64,000 nucleotides of DNA from contig CM026421.1 in NCBI GenBank assembly GCA_014871385.1, forward strand, positions 22,682,865 through 22,746,864. Direction: 5' to 3'. Source of the stretch: Ceratodon purpureus (lineage: Eukaryota; Streptophyta; Bryopsida; Pseudoditrichales; Ditrichaceae). Under the pieces are notes generated by a model. That model worked only from the letters and a program-made list of their open reading frames with translations. It made no database searches and was not told where the DNA came from. The first letter of the stretch is position 1. Each line of letters starts with the position of its first letter. This document shows, one piece after another, positions 34,507 through 46,660 of the stretch. Made by a program: the position numbers and the translations under genes.

Positions 34507-36680
34507 TCACCAACAAGTGCTCTAATCCACAACTACAAGCTCACAGATTCATAGAAACAGATTCACAGGAGTGGCATGAGTGGCATGATTCACGCAGTGA
34601 ATGCAGAGAATTGCGAAGTGAATTCTCTTGTTTGATGCTTGTTTGGTGTGAGCTCACACAATGGCATCTTGTGGAAGTGGACTCGGAAGTGATTGAATCT
34701 ATCCCAAAATGTAGATTTTGGAAAGTCGGATGTATGGCTCTGGTAGAGGGTGTTGGTTAGAGGTGTAGTGACGGTTTTACGTGGGCGTGTAGGTGCATGT
34801 GCAGGCTGCAGAGATATTTGTCTTGATGGTTGTTGTCCTGAGGAAAAGGATACCATAGCAGGTTAGGCTTGTTTGTGCACCTCCAAACAAACATTTATTT
34901 TTTATGGAAAAAGAAGTTGTTTTCAGAAAGATATTTTTTTATTTCTATTTTCAAAAAGAATCATTAAATTATTAAATCAGTAAGTTTAATCAATTTAATT
35001 TAATCAATAAATTATATATATATACATATATATATACATAAATACATATATACACATACGAAAACTAGTTTTGAAATCCAACCTCTTCTACAAAACAATG
35101 AAAATCAGAATCACTATCTACATTGAACAATACTATTAACTATGTAACACTTTGAAATGTGAATTTCATGAAAATTATCTTGGAACACAAATTCCATGCA
35201 CAAGTTAAGTTTACTTTATTCACATTTCTATATTGAAAATTAAAATTTTATTTATTACATGTGCTAATATGTTTAATTCTTTGTATGTGTAATAAAATGA
35301 AAATGTAGGAAAATCTTACATCATTGCAATTGCTATATATTAAAAAATAAATAAATATAAAAGGATTAAACCTCTAACGTCCTCAAGAAGATTTTTCAAT
35401 TTGTATATTTATATGTTGCAGCCAAGTCTTGTATTATAGGCTACAGGTTTTGAAACTACAATATCTTCATTTAAATTAAAATCTCATTCAAATTCAATAA
35501 GTTTAGTACCTATGGAAAAGATTAAAAACAATTTCTAAATCTCTAACTCTATGTTAAAATTTGATTACCATGATAAAAAATAAAATGATATTGGGATGAC
35601 CATTTATAAATTTTGACTTCAAGATTCAAAGTAAAGTAAAACTTAATTGATTAAACTGCAAAAATGTACCCTTTGTGCATATATAAACATATAAACTTTT
35701 CATCATGTGCAATTTTTATTTTCAATTGTAATAAGTTCTAGGTTCAACTTATACATCTTAAAAAAAATATGCCAAATGAAGTTAGAAGTTTTACACAATT
35801 TTCATATCGTTTAACTTGTTATTTTTGCATAAATAAGGAACAAAAAATTGATGGAAGGGCAATGAAAAATCTCTAAAAATGATACTTAAACTATACGCAC
35901 AACAAACAAGAGTTATAAACTTACTCGGAGAACAAGAAGAAGAAATTCACTAAAGACTGTCGCAAAAAAATTGCTTGAAAATTTTATATTTCAAAAGGAT
36001 CTTCACATGTGTTTGGTACTTGATTTCAAGATTGGGCCATTTTATTATTGCAATTGTACAACTTGTTACCATTACATCAAAAGCTTGAATGCCTCTAAAT
36101 TGTGCAACCTTGAGCATGCATTACTAGCTCCTTAGAACCTTGAATGCATTACATCAATTCTATTTAGATTGGCTCTATACTTTTTATAAGCACATATGTT
36201 TTTTTATTATATGAATTAACAAAAAAAATTGAATCACCTAAGTTAATATAAAATCTTGATGATGATTATTAATCATAAATTTTAATTTTTAAATCATACA
36301 TTTTATAAAAAATTGGATTAAAATTAAAATAAAAAAAATAAAAGTTTTCTTTAATAAAATTTAAAATTATTAATAATATATGTTATTATGATGTCTTACT
36401 TTTGGAGAAATTTTAATTTCAAAAACATATGAATTGAAGTAACTAGCAAAACAAATTCTTTAGCAACATTATCATATTAATAATTAAAACAAATTTTGTT
36501 GTGATCTTGATAAACATAAAATCATAAAATACAATGGAAAAGTTTGTTTAATTTTTAAAATTTTATTGATGGTTTAATAATTTAAAAATTCAATATTAAA
36601 AAATTGTTTGACTTGAAGTATATAGCACCTTCATTTGCTTAATTGGAGCCTCACTAACTCTCACAAATGTAACGCAACCT
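34507..36680. other. AT-rich non-coding stretch
   Basis: The 5' flank of the dehydrogenase gene is followed by very AT-rich DNA. It includes a relic end resembling the 23983 MITE (34853-34875) and a TA-rich microsatellite (35012-35060, ATATATATACATATATATATACATA). I support no gene here. Confidence 0.5.
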
Positions 36681-37590
36681 TATCAATTGCAACTTGTTCA
36701 TTTTAAGTCAAATCATGAACTCTTCATGTTTTCTCATGGACGCTTCAACAATACATTTGTGCTAGTGAAAGAAAAGAAAAATGCGCACCTTATTATAGAG
36801 GGATCTAAATTGCTTGGCAAATTTGAGAGTATTCAAGGTTTTGTTAAAATTTATGCGACACACAAAAAAACTAGAGGATTAATAAAGGCTTGTCTAAAAA
36901 CGTCAACGCATGCATTTTTGTAGGTAAATTCAAAAGCATAGATGATTAGGACAAATTATTAGGCTAGGTTGACAATTGTTATCTATACTTTCCTTGACAA
37001 GTTTACTCTTAGTGAATCGTATATACATTTGTAGGAACTTAGCTTCTTCAATTCACAACAAAATAATTTAGTGCCCTTGCAATTAATTTTATGAAATTAA
37101 ACCATGAATGCAACAACTGATGTAGTACACAACTAGTGATTTTATTTGGAGAAAAATATCACCTTTGAATTTTGATTTGAGACGTATATTTTTTTTTAAT
37201 GTTTATAAAATTGACAACGCGGTTAATGACCAACTTGCACAAGATGCATGGTAATCAAATCATTCCTCCTCAAAAAAGAATGGTGCCATTGCGGACTAAA
37301 GTCACTATACACACTATACAGTACATATCTTGTATAAATATTTTGGAATGACATTTGAAGGCTTATTCAGAAACAATAGAATCTTTCAAAGTATGTTTTA
37401 TTGAATGAGAACTCAAAATGGACCCTTAAAGTTTTCTTTTAAGGTTTAGGATTGTAAAGTCAAGGAATGGTATTCAGTACAAATTTAGTGTTCCTATGGA
37501 CATTACTGTATGTAAATGTTGTATATGTTGCTTAAAGGACGTGGTACGTGAGTCTAATAAATCATGCCCTGGTGTGGCTATTTACGTAAC
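36681..37590. other. AT-rich stretch with one unassigned 78-codon frame
   Basis: A plus-strand frame at 36687-36923 begins MQLVHFKSNHELFMFSHGRF and is Lys/His/Phe-rich. I do not recognise it, and it has neither codon bias nor splice context to support it. The rest of the stretch is AT-rich with nothing else visible. Confidence 0.25.
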
Positions 37591-37599
37591 AAATCTTGA

Positions 37600-38115
37600 C
37601 ATATAAATACATCTTGGTCCTTCGTAGAGAGCGACTATCGTACAATAGTGGACCAGGTGATGATATGGACACTCCTACAGAAGTAGGAGGGACAGATCGA
37701 GTGGCGCTGCATCATGAAATGGAAACCACCCTCACGAAAGTACTGCTGGATGGTTTATGCATCATGACATGTATATTCCCTTCGAATTCAAACCTGAAGG
37801 GCTTGATCTTGTTTCCCCCTTCTGAATTGGTGGGGATTCTCCGTTTGAATTCTCTGCTGGACCGCCATCTCCTGATTCATTCACATGAATTCAGAGCAGT
37901 CTCCTCAGAGTTGTTTCATTAGCGCGTTTCAGAATACGAGTTTCCTGCAACATTGCATGTTGTAGACGGGTTGTAGAACCTGAGATTGAAGGGTTGCGGG
38001 GGACCGAGGATGGGATTGAGGTGCCGGAGAAGCATTCGAGGAGGCGGAGGGAGCACCTGCTCGGGTGTTTAGAGCGGCCGATTACATTCGCAGGGAGCGC
38101 AGGTATCTCGGTCTT
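37600..38115 (+). pseudogene. GC-richer island, possible gene remnant
   Basis: A sharp rise in GC within AT-rich DNA. A 108-codon frame (37596-37922) is followed by a stretch that, in another frame, reads PEIEGLRGTEDGIEVPEKH and then an Arg-rich run, ending at a potential donor (GCGCAG-GTATCT near 38100). I cannot assign a family or connect exons. It could be the relic first exon of a lost gene. Confidence 0.2.
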
Positions 38116-38290
38116 TCCTTGGAAGATCTTTTGTCAATCGGGTTTATTTTATTGCTCTTGAATGGTGTGTTCTATCTCTTGTACACGTTACATGTGCTGA
38201 TCATGTGATCCATCGCGGGATTCCCTATTGTAAGTAGAATTATTCATGTAGTTCTCCGCGGGTTATGTAGAATTTGCAAAGTAATCGGGG

Positions 38291-38640
38291 AATTAAATTG
38301 ACCCTTACGAGATTTATGTGACTTCAAAAAAATAAATAAAAACATTTGAATGGTGTGTAAATGCAAAATGGGGGCATTTGGTGTTGCTTGTCATTTACTT
38401 CAAGACACCATAAATTAAATTGACCCCCACGAGATTTATGTGACTTCAAAAAAAAAAAAAAAAAAAACATTCGAATGGTGTGTAAATGCCAAATGGGGGC
38501 ATTTGGTAGTGCTTGTCGTTCACTTCAAGACACCATAAATTAAATTGACCCTTACGAGATTTATGTGACTTCCAAAAAAAAAAAAAAAAAAAAAAAAAAA
38601 CATTTGAATGGTGTGTAAATTAGATAGTTCCTCCAAAGAT
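38291..38640 (+). repeat. About 125-bp tandem repeat with expanding A-tracts
   Basis: Three units start AATTAAATTGACCC (38291, 38411, 38537). Each continues ACGAGATTTATGTGACTTC, then a poly(A) run, CATT-GAATGGTGTGTAAATG, and, in the first two, GGGGGCATTTGG and ACTTCAAGACACCATA. The A-run is about 7 (interrupted), 20 and over 25 in successive units. A fourth degenerate partial unit follows. Confidence 0.9.
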
Positions 38641-38671
38641 TTATGTGACCTCGAAAATTTAAAAATAGATA

Positions 38672-38745
38672 AATCCTATACCCTAAACCCTAATCCTTAA
38701 ACCCTGAACCCTGAAACCTTGAACCTTGAACCTTCAAGCTTGAAC
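38672..38745 (+). repeat. Telomere-like CCCTAAACCC patch
   Basis: Degenerate copies of CCCTAAA (ACCCTAAACCCTAATCC, then TTAAACCCTGAACCCTGAAACC) grade into CCTTGAA units immediately after the 125-bp tandem array. Interstitial telomere-like DNA often marks old break repair. Confidence 0.65.
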
Positions 38746-38749
38746 TCAG

Positions 38750-40771
38750 AAATGCACCTATTACCCCAGCACTCCCATGAAAAGTGTGGGAACAGAAACG
38801 TGTACGCATTGGAAGCATAATTGTGATTTGTGGATGAACATAGTTGCTTTATCAAATGTTACAGAAAGTATTGAAGAATAAAACTTCCAACGTAGATGAA
38901 CGCGATTACGAGACGGTGGGGGCAGCTTTGATTGCAAGCTTACTGCTTGTTTTTAATGAGAGCCCAAATTGCTTTTGATGTAACAAGTGATGTTTTTAAT
39001 GAGAGCCTCAATTGCTTTTGATATTACTACTGACCACACTATGAGAACGGCTTGACTTTCTGTTTGTGTTTGGAATGACCACTTCCTTATTTGTCAATCT
39101 TCCCAATTGATAATAATGGATCCTTATGAGTACATTAGAAAAATTAAAAAATCAAAAAACAATAAAAGGTTTGACGATCAACAATTCCACAGTGAGATTT
39201 GGTACTTTCTAATTAAACTATTGAATATATAATCTATACTACATAAAAATGGTGTCCGTCTTCTCACAAGCCAATTCTACAAAAACCTTATATAAAACTT
39301 GAGTTATGTGTTTTTAAAAAACATACAACTTTTTTAACTATTCAAAGGATTATTTATATATTATATAAAACTCTTCAAACATTTTCATTGCAACTTCTAA
39401 CGTAATTCCCTTATTACATGCTTTTGTAGATCTTCGTACACTGCACATTATAAATGCATTCAATTTTTATTTTTTTTAAATCTCAAAAAATTTGAAAAAA
39501 TACTTAAAATTTTGTAAATTTTAAAAATGTAAAATTTGAATGTAAAACTAATAGTCAATGCAAAAATGTTTTAGCACATCACAAAAAAATTACATATTTA
39601 TGTGTATTATCACAAGATGTACATTTTGATACAAAAATTAGGTTTTTTTTTTGGTTTTTTTTTTTCTTATTTGTAGTATTTTCTAAATCAATAAATAATT
39701 GTTATTTTTTGATTATTCTAGTGTAGTGCAAATTATGAAAAATATATAACCACTTTGACGACAAAAAAACACCTTAATATAATGAATTTTTAAGTTTTTT
39801 TTTTTTTTTTTTTCATTTTAATGTTTTAAAATGTCGTCTAGATCTAAATTAGCATTTTAATCGTATGCACCAACAGTTTGCGGTGGCTAGCATAATTGAG
39901 CAATAATAAAATTTCTTGTTATTTGATTAAACATGACCTACAAAATTAAAAATGGAATTAACCACTTAATATTTATTTCAATTATGCAAACATTTTAAAA
40001 CACAAGTGTCAATTCATTTTTTAAGTATTCAAAAATATCTATTTATGTGACGTTAATATAAAAAATTGTATTTCATGATTAAAAACATCCATATTTATTT
40101 TATTTTAAATAACAAAAGTTCCCATTTAATAATAGATCATATCCTCAAATGTTATAACTAATATATTTGTATGAATAATAAAATGTTTTATAGGACAAAT
40201 GAAGCTATTTTTGTAATGTTAAAAGTATACTTCTTGATTTGGATTGCAGTCTATTCAAAGACTACGATTTATTGGTAATTTTTGAAACAATTGAAATTAC
40301 AGAAACCAAAGATACAGTCTACAAAAACATATAATATTGTGATTGACAATCTTTCAAATTTCTTTGCATAAGTCAAAGTTGGTATTCATATACATTGAAT
40401 TAAATTTTTAGATTCTAATAGAGAATTACCAATTAAAAATATTACTTGTTTGTTTGATAATAATGGTAGTTATATTATATATAAGAATTCCAAACAACTA
40501 GATCAAAATCTCAACGGCGTTTAGGCATAATGTTCGTCAAATCCTCCTTCACGCGGTGAAACCGTTCCAAATCTCTCTTGTCGATACGTGAAGAGCGCTC
40601 TTTAATTCTTTCTATCCGTTTTTTAATTTTCTCCATCCTTGCCTCCATCCTATAAAGATGGGCAGCTTGAAATCATACTTAAGAATATTTGTTAGAACTT
40701 TTAGGTTAAAAAATGATTTTAAAAGATTGCAATGAGATATTTAAACTCAATTCATCTTGAGTTTTAAAGCC
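38750..40771. other. AT-rich non-coding stretch
   Basis: I see no exon, RNA gene or element end here. Short A and T runs are frequent (for example 39797-39815). Confidence 0.5.
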
Positions 40772-41848
40772 AAGATCATTGGAAGTATTTTTAAATCAAG
40801 TATCTTAAAAAATCATTACAATCTAAATGACTAAATGTTACGTCAAAACTCACAGTCCACGCAAACTAATAAACGTAAGAAACAAAGCTAATCAAACGCA
40901 AGAAACTCAAACTAATCAACGCAAGAATTGCAACGCAAACACAGTCCACGCAAACTAATCAACACAAGAAACGAAACCAATCAAACGCAAGAAAACTTAC
41001 AGACAACGCAAGAAACTCAAAGTACAACGCAAGAAACTCACAGTACAACGGAGAAGAACACCGCAAAGAAGCAGAGACAATGAAGCCCAAGAAACTAAAA
41101 GACCTAATGCACAGAAACAAGAATTTAAAAACAAGAAATCTGCACCGCAAATTAGAACCCTATGCACAAAGAGCACAACAAACTAATCAACGTCAAAACT
41201 CACAGTCCACCGCAAGAAACTAATCAATGCAAGAAACAAAACATGCAACAAAGCTACATCGAAACTCAAACACTACAAGAAATTCACAAGGTGCAAGAAA
41301 CTTACACACCGAAACAAAACTCACACAACAACGTCAAATTCCAATGAACTACGAAATCAACGATGAAACTCACAGCCAACGCAAGAAACTAAAAATTACA
41401 AAGCAAGCAACTCACAGTACAACGCACAAGAACACAGCGAAGAATCATGACCATCAAAGCTTAAGAAACCCTGATAAACCGAACCACAATGAAACACAAA
41501 AACTAGAAACAAAAAGAGATCAAGAAACTCACACGACCGCATGCAGAACGAACGCATTTCGACCGCATGCAGAACCAAAAACAGAAAACGATAGAGAAAA
41601 CAAAAACTCGAAGAAGAACACCACGAAGAAGAAGATACGTGGAAGCTTTTAGAAACCCTGACGAACCGCCCTGTATCCGTGCAAAATACCCGTGGCAGGA
41701 CCGAATCTTGTGGCGAGGGGATCAATAAACAAAACTACACTAATCGCAGAAACTCGCACAGCAAATTGAGCATGAGGACGGTGCAGCGAAGATCATTGGA
41801 AGTATTTTTAAATCAAGTATCTTAAAAAATCATTACAATCTAAATGAC
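40772..41848. repeat. CGCAAGAAAC array bracketed by an exact 60-bp direct repeat
   Basis: The 60 bases at 40772-40831 are repeated without a mismatch at 41789-41848 (starting AAGATCATTGGAAG, ending ATCTAAATGAC). Between them, 957 bp are made largely of a degenerate 15-20-bp unit around ACGCAAGAAACTCACAGT. On the minus strand the segment is T-rich with GTGAGTTTCTTGCG units. Frames through it (41227-41652 plus, 41396-41725 minus) are repeat translations. It may be an insertion with a very long target duplication, or a tandem duplication that later filled with repeats. Confidence 0.8.
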
Positions 41849-42740
41849 AAATTTCATAATAAAGAAAGGATTTCCCATAACATCAAATTTAAGTTTTATA
41901 AGGCTCTCATCAACTTTTTCATACTTGAATGATGTTTATTTCTCTTATTTATTAAATACTGTTATAAATTTGGGACGTAACTATAAACTACAATCCAGAA
42001 AGTGAGCCAAAAAATCTTATCTCTTCTTTTAGAAATTATCTAAATATGATTTTTTATTAATTTCAACTATAACATTTTAAAATAGAATAATCACATTTAT
42101 TCAAAAAACCTCTCTATTAGTCAATTGCTAATTTAAATTCTTTACTCTACAATATAAAATAAATTTTGTAATATTAAAACCAATTTAAATCCACAACCAT
42201 TAAAAATAAAATTTTCTACTCAGAATCTTTAAATAATCTATACTAAAATTCTATCATTAAATTTAAAAAACAAAAAATGGAAAAATAAATTCCAAATTCC
42301 AACTTCATTCTCAAACATCAAATTGTTTTCCAAAGATTCCAACATTAAAAATTCCAATTAATAAACGCCAAACTCAACCTCAAAGTAGCATAGACCTTAA
42401 GCCATTAATATTAACCAACCTATTTCCAAGCATTTAAATAATTAACACAACCACTTTCAATAAATAAAATTACATTTTATCAACAAAAGAAAGACAATTC
42501 CACTGTATTTTATGGTATATTTAAATGAGTAACTTATGAATTTTTAAGATGTTTACTACTGTACATGTATAAACGTTTATATAGAATTCTATGTTCGGAA
42601 AGTTTACATTCTATTATCTATTAAGTTCTCATAATTTCCTTAGATATAAAAATATCAAAAAATAGATGTAATTTAAAAAAAGGCTCATTAACCTTAAATT
42701 AAGCATCGAAATAAATAAAGAAAAGATATGTTTGTCTTCA
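41849..42740. other. AT-rich non-coding stretch
   Basis: No coding or structural feature can be supported. GC content rises at about 42740, where the 5' flank of the next gene begins. Confidence 0.5.
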
Positions 42741-43065
42741 TTTATAACCCTAATTCAATGAATGCCTTCCACCTCTATCTGCTCTCTCCCCTTTTCGCTC
42801 TACTTGTCACACCACTTTAATGGAATTGAACTCCACCTCCTCCTCCCCACGGCCACAGGGCCCCGAACTCCGAATTTCAAAGCCACCACGCCACATGCCA
42901 AGAGCGTGAAACCAACCCCCAGAACACCCGGAGGCAAAATCCTGGAAATCCGTAGATGGCGGCAAGCACCCACGCTCTTCACTCTTCCCATGACACCACG
43001 ATAACTCCCCAGCTCTGGACCAGGGACCTAATTCCGCACCCATCACTCCACATCACATCACTTCA

Positions 43066-43084
43066 CTGCTCTGCTCTGCTCTGC
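43066..43084 (+). repeat. (CTGCT)n microsatellite in the gene 5' flank
   Basis: Three to four copies of CTGCT lie about 320 bp upstream of the start codon of the 43395 gene, in its GC-rich promoter or leader. Confidence 0.7.
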
Positions 43085-43327
43085 ACCGCAGCAGCCACAC
43101 CCACCTCGCTGCAACTTACTTAGTGCTTGAATCGGCGCCAGGCGCACAGCAATCCAACCAATTCACCTCCGAGTCACGTGATTCTTCTCATGCACTCGAC
43201 GTACCACCTACCGGTCGAATTTCCCGGGAGGCGCCGGAGGGGAGCCTGGAGCTTGGGAGCGGTAGCTTAATTCCATTACGTTGCGTGTCCGTGCAGGCGA
43301 CTGGAGTGGTACTGCATTGCGGCCATG

Positions 43328-43354
43328 TGCCTAGGGTTTTAAGGTTTAGGGTAA
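43328..43354 (+). promoter_or_regulatory. Telo-box-like AGGGTTTTAAGGTTTAGGG
   Basis: CTAGGGTTTTAAGGTTTAGGG lies 40-65 bp upstream of the ATG at 43395. AAACCCTA/TAGGGTTT boxes near transcription starts are common in plant housekeeping genes. Function here is inferred from position. Confidence 0.45.
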
Positions 43355-43394
43355 GTGATTGCGTTTGGAGAGCGGGAGGGGAGAGGCGGAGGTC

Positions 43395-45065
43395 ATGGAG
43401 GACTCGCTCGCGGCTTTTGCTGATATGTTGGAGGAGGATGGTGATGAGGTGAGTTGTGTTTTGAGTTTTTTGCGGTGGTTTGTTTGGTGAATTGTGGTAA
43501 TGTGAAGTGTTGGAGTGTTTTGGAAGGATTTGGAGTAGTTTTGGAGTGGATTGTTGGATGCGTGTTTGTGAGATCGTTTAGTGGAGTTGTGGTGGTTTTG
43601 GAGTGGTTTTTTATGCGGGTGAGTGAGGTGGCTTAGTGTTGACGTTTTTTGGACAGGGAGCTGGCGGTTTGCAGGGATTTGGTGATTATGGACGTTTGTA
43701 TGATTATGACAATGGCTTTGCGGATTTTTCGGAGTGGGAGGGAGTGTTTGAGAGCAGGCAGAGGGCGCCGCAAGGTTTTGGAAGTCAGGCGCAGGTGGGG
43801 GAGGTGGTTGATCAGAGCGGCAGTGGTGAGTCGGTGAAGATGTTGATGGATGAGTTTGGAGACGCGTCTACTTTGTCTCAGTTTCAGGGAGGTTTTAATT
43901 CCGCGCCGTCTTCGGACATTGCCCCTCCTGATCCGGAGTTGCAGTCTGAGATTCTTGAGCTTCTGAGCATTTTTCAGGCTGTGCACGATAATAAGTCGGC
44001 TATAGATACGCGAAGTTTGCTTAAGAAATGTATATACATGTGCGAGCGGATCATGCAGCGGTATTACCGACTACCTGATGTCGTGGCCATCCACGAGCAA
44101 GCGAAGGCGCTGTTGCAGATGTTTGAGAGTGTAGGACCAGAAAGTCCTTTCGCTCGTTCCAATGTATCTTCGAACTTTGCAACTGGGAATAGCACTTTGT
44201 CAGGGCCGAGGTCCTTTCGAAACAATCTTTTGGCTGATGTGAAGGAAGCTTTGGACAGGGTTGACCGTGATGCAAAAGAAAGTGGTGATTCTAAGGTACG
44301 TCCGCAGCATCAATCTTCTTTTTCTCGTCGAAACCTTGCAGAAATTATCTTCGGAAACATTTTCTTCTCTCGCTTTTTCCTGCTGTCGGCTTCGCCTGGT
44401 CCACTGAAGCAACTGATGTCGTACTCAAGGAAAGTGATGGTACTGTTTTCATTTGGTATTAAAAGCATACATATACTATCGAACTGTCACTAAAATTCCT
44501 CAGTCTCTTGAGGATGTCACGTTCTTAATTGTATGCATACTCTCTATGCTATTGTCCTTTTTGCAAAGTTTAGTGATATTCAATTCAATGTCTACTTCAT
44601 TCTGCAACAAATTTGGAAATTTGAAATTTGCCTATTTCGTTGTCATGTGCGCAGGATCCTGATGAAGGTAGAGTGGTTAACGGTGTTTATAGATGCAAGG
44701 GCATCTGGTATTGCCAGGTGCATACTGATCAGGAGCAGTGCGGACAGTGTGGGGTAGATTATCGTTTACTCAACCAGGTTCATCGTTCAAGGACTGAAGA
44801 GGCCAAGGTTGACGACATTGTCAGAAAAGAGCAGCAACGCCTGGAGGAGCTTGAGCGTCAACATACTAGTCGTGGACATGCTGATTCCAGAATCCAAGAA
44901 GGACCAAGGCAATTATATATTAATCAAGACGCTGAAGATTTTGAGTCAATAGCGAAAGAGCTGAACGAGGAGTTGGCACGTGCGAGAGAGACGGACAAAG
45001 TCAGCTCTTTGAAATGTTTCTCTCCCTTATTCCAGATTTCTGAGGAAAGGAAGCTTGTGCTGTAG
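43395..45065 (+). CDS. Unrecognised acidic protein with cysteine cluster, three exons
   Basis: Exons 43395-43448, 43657-44295 and 44655-45065 join in frame through GT-AG introns, giving 367 aa. Residues 1-110 are acidic and Gly-rich (MEDSLAAFADMLEEDGDE, then GFGDYGRLYDYDNGFADF). A helical segment follows (EILELLSIFQAVHDNK through QRYYRLPDVVAIHEQAKALL). Exon 3 opens with a compact cluster, C-x5-C-x8-C-x2-C, within YRCKGIWYCQVHTD and CGQCG, which could bind a metal. It ends in a Glu/Arg/Gln-rich probable coiled coil (VRKEQQRLEELERQ). No transmembrane segment or signal is evident. I do not recognise the family and assign no function. The true C-terminus could lie in a further exon, because a weak donor precedes the last 20 residues. 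Confidence 0.7.
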
Positions 45066-46140
45066 AATGCTGAGTTGTGAATCGATGTCTACTTTCATTT
45101 AAGGACATACTCAGCATTGTTGATTAGAAACTAGTCGATAAATAGGTTATTAGCACTGAAATTCGTGTTCATGCATGTACAGAAGCAAAGTGGCTCACAG
45201 ACAGGTAGGGTCTTATTAGACAGTTGCCTCGTGAACTTAGAATTTCACCTGTACATAGGTGCCCCTGCTTGGAGGGCTTGTCACGCTGTGTGTGACGGTT
45301 TTGTTAATATTCACATTGGAAGAGCAGATCCTACGCATTCATGTATGTTTACTCAATGAGCTGCTCACTTTTTCTTTCAGATAACCAGTTTTATTATCAT
45401 TTTTCTTTCTTTTAGCTTGAAATTCGTAATGCAGTGAATGAAATATTTAACTTACTGTTCATAGCAGACAAATTAACATTAACGCGCTGGAATTATGTGC
45501 TGCTCACAACAGTTTTCTTTGATCCTCAATTGAAACTGTTAATTGGCTGGATCAGATTTCCGTGATTAGAATGGCTCAACTCCCGAGTCCCATGTACTGA
45601 AAGAATTCAGTACTGGGGTTGTTAGCTTCAGCTTCATTCTTATGGTTTTGCCAGAAATGCTAAAACCTAACCCGAATCAGAATTTGAGATAAGGCCCACT
45701 AATACAACAAAAGCAAATATGATCTGCTGAAATCAACAAATACAAGAATTGAAATTTAACTCCGAAGATAAGAATGTGCTTCGTAGAGGTGCAGTTGCGA
45801 TGTCATTTGAAATAAACCTGTTTTGAAATTTTGTAAAAGTGATCCATGCTTCTGCCAATCCCTTGTAGTGCGTACTGGGACGGAGCTCACCCATGCTCCG
45901 ACGACTTATTTCAAACTTCCGGCTTCTGGAGGTCATGATAGTCATCGTAGCCATCCGATTTTGGTTCACTTTAGTAGAGAACTACGGTAGAACACTCAGG
46001 CTATAAACTTCATATTACTAATGAAATTTCTACTCTTATCTTCTTTGACTGAAAGCCATGGTCGAACGATGATTCCACATGTCCAACCTCCAACTCTGCC
46101 AATGAAAACTCTTCAAAAACCTCAACCGACATGGCTCAGT
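45066..46140. other. Intergenic between the 43395 gene and ELIP copy 1
   Basis: This stretch probably contains the 3' untranslated region of the upstream gene and then non-coding DNA. The 78-codon antisense frame at 45733-45969 has no recognisable domain, and I leave it uncalled. Confidence 0.5.
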
Positions 46141-46410
46141 TAAACAACACTTCTCAGCTCCTCATGAGTCCGTGATTCCCAGCCCCGATTGACACATGAT
46201 GGACGCCGCCTCCGGACAAATGGCTCCCCAGACCATCACAAACTCAGATGCACCAACATCCCACACCTTCTTCGACAGGCTCATAAAATCTACCAAAAAG
46301 AGACATCAAAAGCAGCCTCGCTCCGGCCACGACTGAGCTCCCCAAACCCCTCGTTCCCAAAAGGGCCGTGACTCAGCCCACCCTGCCCTGTTGGCCTCCC
46401 ACAGCCCCGG

Positions 46411-46464
46411 CCACGTCACCCCAAATCTACCAACACCCCCATTGGCCCCTCCCAACTATATAAA
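46411..46464 (+). promoter_or_regulatory. ELIP copy 1 promoter: CCACGTCA box and TATATAAA
   Basis: The TATA box TATATAAA is at 46457-46464, about 200 bp before the ATG. Upstream are CCACGTCA (46411-46418), an ACGT-core element of the type bound by HY5-class bZIP factors, and CCATTGG. The same three elements with the same spacing occur in the other arm. HY5 control of ELIP genes is known in flowering plants; here it is inference. Confidence 0.65.
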
Positions 46465-46660
46465 CCCATGCACCACCTGATTCTGCATATATTCAAGCTC
46501 ACATTCCAACACTAGCACTCAGAATCATCGATATACACTCACAGGACACACTTCCATTATTACTAGCACAAACATCGATCATAGATCATTTTCAAGGCGA
46601 AGCTTAGATTATCGTTGATATTTACAGCTTCCGAGAGAGTCTAGAATCGAATCTACTACG

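Noticed and set aside
41227-41652. 141-codon plus-strand frame
   Set aside because: It is a translation of the CGCAAGAAAC repeat array (Asn/Lys/Thr-rich).
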